Source of the DNA: Syntrophomonas zehnderi OL-4
Lineage (GTDB): Bacteria; Bacillota; Syntrophomonadia; Syntrophomonadales; Syntrophomonadaceae
Direction: 5' to 3'
Assembly: GCF_000983115.1 (NCBI RefSeq)
Contig: NZ_CGIH01000029.1
Coordinates: 1-61,175 of the forward strand
Length of the DNA: 61,175 bases
Every line of letters starts with the position of its first letter. Position 1 is the first letter of the stretch. The notes beneath the pieces were generated by a model. That model saw nothing but the letters and a program-made list of their open reading frames with translations. It was not told the origin of the DNA and ran no database searches. Shown in pieces: positions 42,686 through 52,023 of the stretch. Made by a program: the position numbers and the translations under genes.

Positions 42686-44347
42686 GTGTCAGATGACGCA
42701 AGGTTGCAGATCATTCCTCTGGGCGGCTTGGGGGAGATCGGCAAGAACATGATGGCAATCAAATACCAGGAAACCATTATTGTTATCGATGCCGGGCTTA
42801 TGTTTCCGGAAGATGAACTGCTGGGCATTGATGTGGTGATTCCTGATATTTCTTACCTGGTTGAAAACCAGGATAAAGTTAAGGCCATTTTATTGACTCA
42901 TGGGCACGAAGATCACGTGGGCGCACTGCCTTATGTTTTAAGGGAGATAAATCCACCGGTTTATGGAAGCAAACTGACCATGGGAATCGTTGAAGGAAAA
43001 GTAAAGGAACACAATCTCGATAATCTGCAGTTAAACACAGTAAGACCCCGCGACAAAGTGACCATAGGTCCTTTTGAAGTCGAATTTATTCGGGTCAGTC
43101 ATAGTATTCCTGATTGCATGGGGTTGGCAATTCACACTCCACTGGGTATTATTTTTCATACCGGTGATTTTAAACTTGATCAGACCCCTATCGATGGCCA
43201 GGTGATTGATTTTCGTAAGATGGCTGAGCTAGGTGAAAAAGGTGTACTGGTCATGCTCAGCGACAGTACCAATGCGGATCGACCTGGTTTTACCATGTCA
43301 GAGCGAGTCGTCGGACATACCTTTGATGAAGTTTTTGGACAATGCGAAGGAAGGATAATAGTTACAACGTTTGCATCCAATATTCATCGCATCCAGCAGG
43401 TCATTCACACTGCGGAAAAATATGGCCGTAAAGTGGCTGTGATTGGCAGAAGTATGATTAATAATGTGAAAATATCCATGCAATTGGGGTATTTGGATAT
43501 GCCGGAAGGAATCCTGATTGAAATGGAGGAAATCGGCAACTACTCTGCCGATAAAATTGTCATTGTAACGACTGGGTCACAGGGCGAACCTATGTCGGCC
43601 CTTACCCGTATGGCGACTGCGGATCATCGCTGGGTAGGTATTGAGCCGGATGATACCGTAATTATATCCGCTACCCCTATTCCCGGAAACGAGAAATTGG
43701 TATCTAGAACCGTAGATCTGCTTTTCAAACAGGGTGCGGAGGTTATTTATGACCGTAGTGCCGGGGTGCATGTTTCCGGACATGCCTCTCAGGAAGAATT
43801 AAAAATAGTCTTAAACCTGATAAAACCCAAGTATTTCATTCCGGTACACGGTGAATATCGACACCTGATTAAACATGCCCAACTGGCTGAAAGTTTAGGT
43901 ATTCCACACTCCCGGATCTTTGTAGCAGAAAACGGTCAGATTATCGAAATCGGCAAAAAGAAAGCCAGTATTACAGGCAAAGTAACGGCCGGCAAAGTTC
44001 TGGTGGACGGGCTGGGGGTAGGAGATGTTGGCAACATTGTCCTGCGGGATCGCAAGCAGTTGTCTCAGGACGGAATAATGATCGTAGTCGTAACAATTAA
44101 CAAGGAAAATGGGGAAGTAATGGCCGGCCCGGATATAGTTACCCGCGGTTTTGTTTACGTGCGTGAATCCGAAGAATTAATTGAAAACGCAAAAAGCAAA
44201 GTCAAAGAAGCACTAGATGTATGTTACCGCAAGAACATTACCGAATGGGCCGTAATAAAATCGCAGGTAAGAGATAAACTGGGTAAACATTTGTATGAAA
44301 AAACCGGCCGCCGCCCGATGATTTTACCGATTATCATGGAAGTATAA
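42686..44347 (+). CDS. rnj: Ribonuclease J
   Basis: This is a metallo-beta-lactamase family RNase (endonuclease and 5'-3' exonuclease) for mRNA decay and rRNA maturation. The 553-residue protein has the zinc ligands THGHEDH (His72, His74, Asp76, His77), a beta-CASP domain (SDSTNADRPGFTMSE), and the HVSGHASQEELK and PVHGEYRHL motifs. The start GTG/ATG region follows AAGGAGGTG; GTG 42686 is used here. It matches the RNase J gene near dapA in Bacillus-type gene order. Confidence 0.95.
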   Translation: MSDDARLQIIPLGGLGEIGKNMMAIKYQETIIVIDAGLMFPEDELLGIDVVIPDISYLVENQDKVKAILLTHGHEDHVGALPYVLREINPPVYGSKLTMGIVEGKVKEHNLDNLQLNTVRPRDKVTIGPFEVEFIRVSHSIPDCMGLAIHTPLGIIFHTGDFKLDQTPIDGQVIDFRKMAELGEKGVLVMLSDSTNADRPGFTMSERVVGHTFDEVFGQCEGRIIVTTFASNIHRIQQVIHTAEKYGRKVAVIGRSMINNVKISMQLGYLDMPEGILIEMEEIGNYSADKIVIVTTGSQGEPMSALTRMATADHRWVGIEPDDTVIISATPIPGNEKLVSRTVDLLFKQGAEVIYDRSAGVHVSGHASQEELKIVLNLIKPKYFIPVHGEYRHLIKHAQLAESLGIPHSRIFVAENGQIIEIGKKKASITGKVTAGKVLVDGLGVGDVGNIVLRDRKQLSQDGIMIVVVTINKENGEVMAGPDIVTRGFVYVRESEELIENAKSKVKEALDVCYRKNITEWAVIKSQVRDKLGKHLYEKTGRRPMILPIIMEV

Positions 44348-44427
44348 TTGCCGCGCAGGAAAATCAGACGCAGTTATATGCCGCTTAAATTTGATTTGCG
44401 TTGATTTTTCCTCGACTAAAAAAACGG

Positions 44428-44477
44428 TTGAGAGTATGGACGACCCTGTAAGGTTAAGCCATACTCTCAATTTTTTT
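44428..44477 (+). terminator. Rho-independent terminator after RNase J
   Basis: TTGAGAGTATGG (44428-44439) and CCATACTCTCAA (44459-44470) form a perfect 12-bp stem around a 19-nt loop, followed by seven T residues. Confidence 0.92.
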
Positions 44478-44590
44478 ATAAAAAAATAGACGCGGATAAC
44501 GCATCACCTCATCCCAAAAACCTGCGCATGTTTTGTGGGCGAGCGGGCAAATTAAGCTTATGAAATTGTATTTTGAAAGGGGTTAGTATT

Positions 44591-45298
44591 TTGAATGAAC
44601 AGCCCAATCCCAACAATCCCCAGGTAAGCGAGGAAAATCATAAGCTGGAGAATATTAAGGAACTGGGGCAGATAGAAATCCCAAATTATAAAAGCGATAT
44701 CCATTGCCTGACGATTGCCGGACAGGTGGAAGGACATCTGGTTTTGCCACCACAGAATAAAGCTACCCGTTATGAACATGTCATACCCCAATTGGTAGCC
44801 GTGGAAGAAAATCCTCAGATCAAGGGACTGTTAATAGTATTAAATACCGTTGGCGGGGATGTGGAAGCGGGTCTGGCATTGTCCGAAATGGTCGCCAGCT
44901 TATCCAAACCTACGGTATCTCTAGTATTGGGGGGAGGCCATTCTATCGGGACGGCTATTGCGGTCAGTGCTGATTATTCATTTATTGCCCCTTCGGCCAC
45001 CATGACTATCCATCCCATAAGATTAACCGGATTGGTCATAGGAGTTCCCCAGACCTATGAATACCTGAATAAAATGCAGGATCGGGTAGTAAAATTTGTG
45101 GTGGAACACTCGCATATAAGTGAAGAATCTTTTCGGGATATGATGTTTCAAACTAAAGATCTGGCACAGGATATTGGAACGGTTTTAGTCGGCCGGGATG
45201 CTGTGGAGTGCGGTTTAATAGATGGTGTCGGAGGTCTGCAGCAATGCATAGAAAAAATACGCTTAATGATAGATAATCCCGAGGGGGTATGGCAATGA
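44591..45298 (+). CDS. tepA: ClpP-like translocation-enhancing protease TepA
   Basis: This is a member of the Clp protease superfamily seen next to ftsK/spoIIIE in spore formers. The TTG at 44591 has AAAGGGG upstream; an in-frame TTG at 44573 lacks a site. The 235-residue protein has the oxyanion and nucleophile region [19 protein letters not shown] with the expected Ser, and TMTIHPIRL with the His. It lacks a signal peptide. A role in protein export or forespore development is known only for homologues. It overlaps the ylzJ-like gene. Confidence 0.88.
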   Translation: MNEQPNPNNPQVSEENHKLENIKELGQIEIPNYKSDIHCLTIAGQVEGHLVLPPQNKATRYEHVIPQLVAVEENPQIKGLLIVLNTVGGDVEAGLALSEMVASLSKPTVSLVLGGGHSIGTAIAVSADYSFIAPSATMTIHPIRLTGLVIGVPQTYEYLNKMQDRVVKFVVEHSHISEESFRDMMFQTKDLAQDIGTVLVGRDAVECGLIDGVGGLQQCIEKIRLMIDNPEGVWQ

Positions 45299-45510
45299 TA
45301 TACTACAGTCCAGTACCGTTGGAACTCATACAAAGTACCGATCCTGCCAAAATAATCAGCATACCTATTCCGTCAGGCGGATATATCAGGGCAGAGGCGG
45401 TTGATTACAACCGCATAAGGGTGCTGGAACTGGTCAGCACTGATCCAATGGATTACCTGGACGAAGGCCTTCAGCCCGGCCGAATAGTTTCCCTTAAACC
45501 GAGCTTGTAA
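45295..45510 (+). CDS. YlzJ-like small protein
   Basis: This protein of 71-73 residues starts [13 protein letters not shown], with the ATG at 45295 overlapping the tepA stop (ATGA) and GAGGGGG upstream; ATG 45289 is also possible. It ends with [13 protein letters not shown]. It matches, from memory, the YlzJ-like family found between tepA and spoIIIE. The function is unknown. Confidence 0.8.
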   Translation: MIYYSPVPLELIQSTDPAKIISIPIPSGGYIRAEAVDYNRIRVLELVSTDPMDYLDEGLQPGRIVSLKPSL

Positions 45511-45554
45511 ATTAAAAAATAGAAATAAGGAGCGGATCACGCGGATTCACTAGG

Positions 45555-45751
45555 TTTTAATAGACACAGATTACACAGATAAGACAGATTTACACTGATT
45601 ATATCTTTAATTAATAAAACGCTATCTGCAGCATCATCGCATATGCTTAAAAAATCCAGTTAAATTTATACGGCACGACCTTTGGCTGTTCAGATATAAC
45701 GCAACCATTTTCATTTGTGGTCGTTACCTGCGGGTATGGGTGATTAATAGA
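45555..45751 (+). repeat. MITE-like dispersed repeat, copy B (right end truncated)
   Basis: This copy reads in the opposite direction to copy A at 37289-37563. Shared segments are TTTTAATAGACACAGA at the left end, the exact TTTAATTAATAAAACGCTAT, CAACCATTTTCAT, and CCTGCGGGTATGGG with TTAATA near the right. The right inverted repeat stops early, and the internal GC-rich palindrome of copy A is absent. Non-coding. Confidence 0.6.
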
Positions 45752-45760
45752 TTAAACAAA

Positions 45761-45795
45761 GCAGAAACAGGTTCTTAATCAGAACCTGTTTCTGC
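45761..45795. terminator. Perfect 15-bp hairpin
   Basis: GCAGAAACAGGTTCT (45761-45775) and AGAACCTGTTTCTGC (45781-45795) pair exactly around TAATC. The following bases are ATTCC, so the T-run is missing; the stem may end tepA-ylzJ transcripts or be another mobile-type palindrome. Confidence 0.5.
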
Positions 45796-45956
45796 ATTCC
45801 ATCAAGACACGATTATTAAAAAAGGAAGCATACAGAACGTCCCTAAGATTTAAATTAATTTCCCGGCGGAGAAGGAATCGGGTTACCGACAATCGAAACA
45901 TATGCTAATGTATATGTATATAAGGAAAAAACTGATTGGAAGGTAATTTGCATAGT

Positions 45957-48212
45957 ATGACCAACCCCAAAAAAAAGATTTCGTCTTCCCAAAAGAAAAA
46001 GCCGACAGCAGTCAGGAATGCCCCACCTCCGAAGGAAAAATGGGCCTTAAGAGAAGAAGTTCTTTCAGTAGTTTTTTTTATGCTGGCCGTGTTTCTATTT
46101 GTCAGTATCAGGAATTTTCAAGGCATTCCTGAAGACCGGCAATTTATTGGTCTCATCGGCACACAGCTTATGATAGCTTTGCAGTTGGTATTCGGCCGGG
46201 CAGCGCTTCTCGTATCGATCTTTTTGCTTTTCTGGTCCATTCATTTAGGTGTCTTAAAAAAAATATGGTCTATTCGTATGTGGGGCCTGAGCTTGCTGAT
46301 GCTGGCTATAATGATTGGGATGAGTCTATATAATATTCCTCTCGGTATTGATTCCTGGGAAGCTGGTTTAAAAGGTATGGGCGGCGGGGTTATAGGCGGT
46401 GGCGCAGCTTATGTGCTGGTGCGTCTGGTAGGTCAACTGGGAACCTCGATATTGCTTGTCTTATTTACGATCATATCTTTAATTATGATGCTGAATAAGC
46501 CTATTGCTGAGATATCCCGGCTGGTTTTTAATCTTGCCAAGCGTTTAAAAAAAATGCTAAACGAACTGATGTTTTATGAAGAACCGGGGATTACTGAACC
46601 ACCAACTGCTGCTACCAAAAGCGAACCTCTTATTATTCACCCGCCGGTAAATACTGTGGCCGAACCTGAAGAAATACCATATGTCGCTCCTAAACCGCAG
46701 GTCGTTACCCCGCTTAAACCAAAGTTGGACGAACCCCAAGAAGGGCCTAAAAAAGAAGGCCCGGAGATTGTTTTCCTGGGCAAGGAAGAACCTTTTGAAT
46801 ATCGGAAACCGACCCTGGATATGCTGGGCGATCTGGGGAGTGAACGTATTATTGACAAGAAGAATATCAAAGAGAGTATTTCGATTCTGGAGGATACCTT
46901 TGCCAGTTTTGGCGTAAGTGTCAAAGTCAACCAGGTTAGTTGTGGCCCGGCTGTTACTCGTTATGAATTGACTCCGGCTCCGGGAGTCAAGATAAGCCGA
47001 ATTATCAGCCTTACAGATGACCTGCAGCTTAACCTGGCTGCTCCGGGCATCCGCATGGAAGCTCCCATACCAGGGAAGTCTGCTATTGGAATTGAGGTGC
47101 CCAATGCCAAGATAACCAGTGTGGGACTGCGCAGTTTGATTGGTTCAGCCCAATTTAGCAAATTAAACAGCCCACTGGCCGTAGCTCTGGGGGAAGATAT
47201 TGCCGGCAACGCAATTGTAGCCAGATTAAGCGATATGCCGCACCTTTTAATTGCCGGCTCAACCGGATCCGGCAAAAGTGTTTGCTTAAACAGTATCATA
47301 ATGAGCTTTTTATATAATGCTACTCCCGATGAACTGAAGCTGGTATTTATCGATCCTAAAATGGTTGAACTGACTGTCTATAACGGTATTCCGCATCTTC
47401 TTACCCCGGTCGTAACTGACCCTAAAAAGGCTTCCGTTATTCTGCGCTGGATGACAACGGAAATGGAAAAACGTTATAAAACATTTGCTAATAAAGGTGT
47501 TCGGGATATTTATCGATATAATCAAACAGTTGAAGAAAATATGCCTTTTATAGTTATCATAATTGATGAACTGGCTGATTTGATGATGGTCTCGCCTATG
47601 GAAGTTGAAGACTCTATCTGTAGATTGGCCCAGATGGCACGGGCAGCCGGTATTCATCTTATTGTGGCTACCCAGCGTCCCTCGGTTGATGTCGTCACCG
47701 GTATCATTAAGGCTAACATACCTTCGCGAATTGCCTTTGCGGTTTCTTCGCAGGCTGATTCGCGAACTATTTTGGATATGGGCGGTGCTGAAAAACTCTT
47801 GGGTAAAGGAGATATGCTGTTCTTCCCGGTTGGAGCAGTAAAACCCTACCGAGTGCAGGGGGCCTTTGTATCAGATAGCGATATTGATAAGACCGTTGGT
47901 TTCATCAAATCCCAACTGCCTTTAAATGAGGCGGAAAGGCTTCAGGAACTGGAGCTTAATCTGGATGATATGCCTATTGATGCCGATGATGAAATGTTTT
48001 GGGAGGCTGTAAAGATATTTGTAGATAGTCAGAAAGCATCGGTTTCTTTATTGCAAAGAAAGTTGCGGGTGGGTTACGCCCGAGCTGCTCGCCTGGTAGA
48101 TGCCATGGAAGAAAGAGGTCTGGTTTCAGAAATAGACAGTAACAAAAAACGGGAAATACTAATCGATGCAGAACAACTTGAAAAAATATATCCACAAAGC
48201 AAGATCTTCTAA
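45957..48212 (+). CDS. spoIIIE: DNA translocase FtsK/SpoIIIE
   Basis: This membrane DNA pump moves chromosome into the forespore or clears the septum. The protein is about 751 residues from ATG 45957; a TTG at 45936 or 45948 is possible. It has four N-terminal membrane helices (to about residue 180) and a proline-rich linker. The motor follows, with Walker A AGSTGSGKSVCLNS (near 434), Walker B FIVIIIDELADLMM, and TQRPSVDVVTGIIKANI. A C-terminal gamma winged helix (ASVSLLQRKLRVGYARAARLVD, in parts) reads polarity signals. Confidence 0.95.
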   Translation: MTNPKKKISSSQKKKPTAVRNAPPPKEKWALREEVLSVVFFMLAVFLFVSIRNFQGIPEDRQFIGLIGTQLMIALQLVFGRAALLVSIFLLFWSIHLGVLKKIWSIRMWGLSLLMLAIMIGMSLYNIPLGIDSWEAGLKGMGGGVIGGGAAYVLVRLVGQLGTSILLVLFTIISLIMMLNKPIAEISRLVFNLAKRLKKMLNELMFYEEPGITEPPTAATKSEPLIIHPPVNTVAEPEEIPYVAPKPQVVTPLKPKLDEPQEGPKKEGPEIVFLGKEEPFEYRKPTLDMLGDLGSERIIDKKNIKESISILEDTFASFGVSVKVNQVSCGPAVTRYELTPAPGVKISRIISLTDDLQLNLAAPGIRMEAPIPGKSAIGIEVPNAKITSVGLRSLIGSAQFSKLNSPLAVALGEDIAGNAIVARLSDMPHLLIAGSTGSGKSVCLNSIIMSFLYNATPDELKLVFIDPKMVELTVYNGIPHLLTPVVTDPKKASVILRWMTTEMEKRYKTFANKGVRDIYRYNQTVEENMPFIVIIIDELADLMMVSPMEVEDSICRLAQMARAAGIHLIVATQRPSVDVVTGIIKANIPSRIAFAVSSQADSRTILDMGGAEKLLGKGDMLFFPVGAVKPYRVQGAFVSDSDIDKTVGFIKSQLPLNEAERLQELELNLDDMPIDADDEMFWEAVKIFVDSQKASVSLLQRKLRVGYARAARLVDAMEERGLVSEIDSNKKREILIDAEQLEKIYPQSKIF

Positions 48213-48245
48213 AATATGGCAAAATAAAATGGGAGGAAGCCAAAA

Positions 48246-49220
48246 ATGAAGCTTACCTCAAGAGAACAGGAAATTGCCGAAGTTTTGTTCAAAGAACCGT
48301 TGATTTCTCAGGATGAGCTGGCGGAGCGCTTTGGAATCAGCCGGTCATCTGTGGCAGTTCATATATCAAATTTAATGAAAAAGGGTATTATATTAGGTAA
48401 GGGCTATGTCTTTAACAAAAAAGCATCCTTGGTAGTCATCGGTGAAGTTTTGCTTAGAATCGATGTGGAAAATCCCTTGACTAATCAGCGAATTGATATT
48501 GAGTATAGTGGTTTTTCGGTTGAAGTAAGCCGCTCCCTGGCTAGTTTTGGAATGAATCCTAAACTTCTTACGGTGATTGGCAACGATGAACCGGGCAATC
48601 TAATCCTGGAGGAATTAAAAGAACAGGACGTAGATATAAGTAATGTAGTCAGGGATCTTAATAGACGTACCTCCAGAAAGATATATATTGATGATGTAAT
48701 GCAATATGCGGAAAGCATACCTGATGAAATATTTGTGGCTGCGGTTATGTCGCGAGAATGGGTGATATTAAACTGCGATTGGCTTTTGGTGGAAGCGCAG
48801 TATCAGGAGCTGATAAATGAAGAACTTTTCGTTAAGGAAGAACGAGCTATTAATTTTTGTACTTGTTGTTTTGTCGATGATAATGTGCCAGAGTTTTTAA
48901 GTCATTATTCACTGGTCGTATTGGGGGTTGAAGGCTTTAAACAATTGGAGCACATTACCCAGTCAGCTTTGAAGCTGGTGCAAGCAGGAACGCAAACATG
49001 TATAATAACTGATGGTAGCACTATGATTTTGCACCTTAATAATCAAGGGAGCAATGATTATACATTACCTCCCAATCAAAGTTTTGATAGTAATAAGGAT
49101 CTGCACCTGTTTTTGGCAGGTCTGGTTTATGGTTTATCATGCGGTTATCCAATTAGGCAAGCCATAAGGATTGGTATTGGCAATGCCTGCAGGCAGGAGG
49201 CTGGCAACGGATCACCATAA
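48246..49220 (+). CDS. HTH protein with degenerate PfkB-type sugar kinase domain
   Basis: The 324-residue protein has an N-terminal winged helix (EQEIAEVLFKEPLISQDELAERFGISRS, read in parts), then a ribokinase-like fold with the VIGEVLLRIDVENPL strand and FGMNPKLLTVIGNDEPGN. The PfkB signature DTTGAGD, with the catalytic Asp and anion hole, is replaced by FDSNKDLH before LFLAGLVYGLSCG. Catalysis is therefore unlikely, and a ligand-sensing transcription regulator is the best reading. It starts 33 bp after spoIIIE with GGGAGG. The target and ligand are unknown. Confidence 0.78.
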   Translation: MKLTSREQEIAEVLFKEPLISQDELAERFGISRSSVAVHISNLMKKGIILGKGYVFNKKASLVVIGEVLLRIDVENPLTNQRIDIEYSGFSVEVSRSLASFGMNPKLLTVIGNDEPGNLILEELKEQDVDISNVVRDLNRRTSRKIYIDDVMQYAESIPDEIFVAAVMSREWVILNCDWLLVEAQYQELINEELFVKEERAINFCTCCFVDDNVPEFLSHYSLVVLGVEGFKQLEHITQSALKLVQAGTQTCIITDGSTMILHLNNQGSNDYTLPPNQSFDSNKDLHLFLAGLVYGLSCGYPIRQAIRIGIGNACRQEAGNGSP

Positions 49221-49264
49221 AACTGGCTGGATATGTTAATGATGCAGGTTAGGGGTTGATTTAA

Positions 49265-50023
49265 ATGGCCGAATTCGGAAAAAAATTACGTGAAGCCAGG
49301 GAACAGCAGGGTTTTTCCATCGAAGATGTGGAGGAAGAAACCAAAATACGCAAGCTGTATATTAAAGCCCTGGAGGATGAAGAGTTTTCGGTTCTCCCTC
49401 CTCTGGTATATGCCAACGGATTTGTGAAAAGCTATGCGTCTTTTCTGAATCTGAACCCAGAGGAACTCAGCGGGGAATTTAAAGAGTTGGTTATGCAACA
49501 TGAAGATTTTGAGGAACTGCCGCCTATGCCGGTGACCCCACCGCCCAAAGAGCCATTGATGAATAAGATGCCGGTGCGAAATATTTTCCTGGCAGCGGTT
49601 TTTCTGATCGTGGCAATCTGGGCGGGTAATTTCCTGGTGACTTATTTTACCGGTGATACTGACCAACCTGATGTTAATAAACCGCCGGTGGAAGAAAACC
49701 GGGTTGAACCCCCTCGCCAGGGGGAAAATTCAACACCGGCTCCCGTACCTCCGTCGGTAATTGATGAATTTAAATTGACTGTAAAGATCAAACCGCAGCA
49801 GAAATCCTGGATACTAATAAAGGCCGATGGTCAGGAGGTATATCAGGGCATATTGACGGAAAACCAGGAACAGTCTTTTACTGCCAAAGATTTGCTTTAT
49901 ATTAAAGCCGGCAACGCGGGAGCGGTCGAAATTTATATAAATGAAAAACTCCAAGAACCACTAGGAGGGGTCGGGGAAGTTTGGGAGAAGGAATTTAAGA
50001 ATGACGATTACCGAAAACAGTAG
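49265..50023 (+). CDS. rodZ: RodZ-like HTH membrane protein
   Basis: RodZ proteins link the MreB cytoskeleton to the membrane. The 252-residue protein has a cytoplasmic XRE-type helix-turn-helix (FGKKLREAREQQGFSIEDVE to LYIKALEDEEFSVLP), one membrane helix around residues 107-124 (IFLAAVFLIVAIWAGNFLV), a Pro-rich linker and a C-terminal DUF4115-like domain. It overlaps rimO by 23 nt. Assignment to RodZ rests on domain order rather than a unique motif. Confidence 0.85.
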   Translation: MAEFGKKLREAREQQGFSIEDVEEETKIRKLYIKALEDEEFSVLPPLVYANGFVKSYASFLNLNPEELSGEFKELVMQHEDFEELPPMPVTPPPKEPLMNKMPVRNIFLAAVFLIVAIWAGNFLVTYFTGDTDQPDVNKPPVEENRVEPPRQGENSTPAPVPPSVIDEFKLTVKIKPQQKSWILIKADGQEVYQGILTENQEQSFTAKDLLYIKAGNAGAVEIYINEKLQEPLGGVGEVWEKEFKNDDYRKQ

Positions 50024-51347
50024 GTGGCAGATCGGTTTTATTAGTCTAGGATGTGCCAAAAACCAAGTTGATACCGAAATTATGATTGGCAAATTAAAGC
50101 AAGCCGGTTACAAAATTACCAGTCACATAGAAAGTGCCAATATCATTATTATTAATACCTGTGGTTTTATTGAAGATGCGCGTGAGGAAGCGATAAATAC
50201 AATCATTCAAACCGGGGAAAGGAAGGAAACCGGACAATTAAAATACTTAATAGCTGCAGGTTGTCTGGCCCAAAGATATGGGCGGGAACTGCTGGATGAG
50301 ATGCCGGAATTGGACGGAGTAGTAGGTATCTCATCCTTTATACTTATTGATCGGATCATTTCGTCTGTTGTTCAGGGTGAACGAATTTGCCAGGTGGAAA
50401 AACCTCCGCAGATATTTATAGAAAAAGGTCCTCGAGTTCTCACCACACCCCCGGGTTCAGCCTATTTAAAAATAACCGAAGGTTGCAATAACCGGTGTGC
50501 TTACTGTGCTATACCTCAAATCAGAGGTCAGTTAAGATCCCGCCCCCAGGAGGAATTGCTAAAGGAAGCCGAGGAACTCGTTAAAAAAGGTACTAAGGAG
50601 CTGGTCTTAATTGGGCAGGATACCGCGTTGTATGCAAAAGATCTGGCAAAGGGAGATAATCTAAGCAGCCTGATTGAAAAGCTGAGTACTATAGATGGTC
50701 TTAAATGGATACGTTTGATGTATCTGCACCCGGCGCATATTGATCGGCAATTAATCGAAGCCATAGTACAGGCGCCCAAGGTTTTGCCTTATCTGGATAT
50801 TCCTGTTCAACATGCGGCAGACCCAGTATTAAAGGCAATGAATCGCCAACACGTAAGTTCCGACCTGACCCGCCTAGTTAATCGGCTGAAAGAAGCGATA
50901 CCTGATCTGGTGCTTAGAACTACGGTTATGTTGGGATTTCCCGGTGAAACGGAGGAGGATTTCGCTGAACTGTTTGGTTTTGTGGCGGAAACTGAATTTG
51001 ACTGGCTGGGTGCCTTTGCGTTTACACCGGAGGAAGGCACCTTGGCATATGACTTGCCTAACCAGATACCGGATGAGGTTAAACAGGAACGCCTGGATGC
51101 CATTATGAAACTGCAAAAGAGCATTACCCGCCAAAAGAACAAACAACGTCTGCAACAAAATTATGACGTTCTTATATCATCGCGGTTATCCCCAAATTTA
51201 TATATGGGCAGGGCTTATTTTCAGGCTCCCCAGGTTGATGGGGTTACTATTGTCAGGAGTGAACACCGTCTGCACAAAGGGGAATTTGTCAAGGTGAACC
51301 TCAAAGCTATTCGCGACTATGATGTGATTGGGGAGTCAATTGAATGA
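50001..51347 (+). CDS. rimO: Ribosomal protein S12 methylthiotransferase RimO
   Basis: This radical-SAM enzyme methylthiolates an Asp in ribosomal protein S12. The 448-residue protein has the N-terminal UPF0004 cluster cysteines (Cys18 in LGCAKNQVDTE, Cys54 in NTCGFIEDA, Cys88 in GCLAQRY), the radical-SAM C162-x3-C166-x2-C169 (CNNRCAYCAIP), and a C-terminal TRAM domain. DTEIM and GCAKNQVD favour RimO over MiaB. It overlaps rodZ and pgsA, giving a coupled set. Confidence 0.95.
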   Translation: MTITENSRWQIGFISLGCAKNQVDTEIMIGKLKQAGYKITSHIESANIIIINTCGFIEDAREEAINTIIQTGERKETGQLKYLIAAGCLAQRYGRELLDEMPELDGVVGISSFILIDRIISSVVQGERICQVEKPPQIFIEKGPRVLTTPPGSAYLKITEGCNNRCAYCAIPQIRGQLRSRPQEELLKEAEELVKKGTKELVLIGQDTALYAKDLAKGDNLSSLIEKLSTIDGLKWIRLMYLHPAHIDRQLIEAIVQAPKVLPYLDIPVQHAADPVLKAMNRQHVSSDLTRLVNRLKEAIPDLVLRTTVMLGFPGETEEDFAELFGFVAETEFDWLGAFAFTPEEGTLAYDLPNQIPDEVKQERLDAIMKLQKSITRQKNKQRLQQNYDVLISSRLSPNLYMGRAYFQAPQVDGVTIVRSEHRLHKGEFVKVNLKAIRDYDVIGESIE

Positions 51348-51868
51348 ACGTACCAAACAGTTTAACCCTTTTGAGGATTATTCTTATCCCGGTATTTGTG
51401 GTGGTAATCGGAATTAGTATTCCATATGGAGATTTAATGGCCGCCATTATCTTTATTGTGGCAGCTTTAACGGATAGCCTGGATGGTTATCTGGCCCGCA
51501 AATACAAGCAGGTCACCAAATTAGGTATTATTTTAGACCCTTTAGCTGACAAACTGCTTATAACGGCTGCTTTGATTTGTCTGGTGGAATTAGGCAGGTT
51601 ATCCGGCTGGATTGCTATTGTTATATTAGGCCGTGAATTTGCGGTGTCGGGACTGCGCGCCGTTAAGGCTGAGGAAGGCATTGTTATTCCGGCCAGCAAA
51701 CTGGGCAAGCTTAAAACCATATCTCAGGTTCTGGCAGTAATATTGATTATCCTGGAAAATGTTGTTACCCCTTTTAAAGGAGTCGGAATGTGGGCCATGT
51801 ATATTGCGGTTGTCATTACGGTTGTCTCCGGTGTTGACTATTTCTATAAATTTAAAGTTGCCTCTTGA
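51344..51868 (+). CDS. pgsA: CDP-diacylglycerol-glycerol-3-phosphate 3-phosphatidyltransferase
   Basis: This enzyme makes phosphatidylglycerol phosphate in the membrane. The 174-residue protein begins MNVPNSLTLLRIILIPVF and has the complete CDP-alcohol phosphotransferase motif D47-G48-x2-A51-R52-x8-G61-x3-D65-x3-D69. Several hydrophobic helices follow. It overlaps the rimO stop by 4 nt, the common arrangement in Firmicutes. Confidence 0.96.
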   Translation: MNVPNSLTLLRIILIPVFVVVIGISIPYGDLMAAIIFIVAALTDSLDGYLARKYKQVTKLGIILDPLADKLLITAALICLVELGRLSGWIAIVILGREFAVSGLRAVKAEEGIVIPASKLGKLKTISQVLAVILIILENVVTPFKGVGMWAMYIAVVITVVSGVDYFYKFKVAS

Positions 51869-51881
51869 GTTGGCAATCTTT

Positions 51882-51921
51882 AGGGGCAGTTGAGGGGCAA
51901 ATGCCTGCAACTGCCCCTTTG
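51882..51921 (+). terminator. Terminator after pgsA
   Basis: AGGGGCAGTTG (51882-51892) pairs with CAACTGCCCCT (51908-51918), 11 bp, followed by a short TTTGT. It likely ends the spoIIIE/rodZ-rimO-pgsA transcription unit. Confidence 0.75.
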
Positions 51922-52023
51922 TCATGAAAGCAGTTCCTCTTATATGCTGATTTACCAATAATTAAGGTATCGGGGATGGTTCTGGGACTGTGCTATAATA
52001 GGTTTGGAAAAGGCGGGACGTGT

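Larger units (their letters stand above)
45511..45956. other. Intergenic region before spoIIIE
   Basis: No gene is visible. It holds repeat copy B at about 45555-45751, preceded by the related short motif GCGGATCACGCGGATTCAC (45533-45551). It also holds a perfect 15-bp hairpin at 45761-45795. The spoIIIE promoter must lie after about 45800, but no clear boxes were found. Confidence 0.5.

Noticed and set aside
50807-51142. 111-codon minus-strand ORF within rimO
   Set aside because: Shadow of a conserved gene; composition follows the rimO codons.
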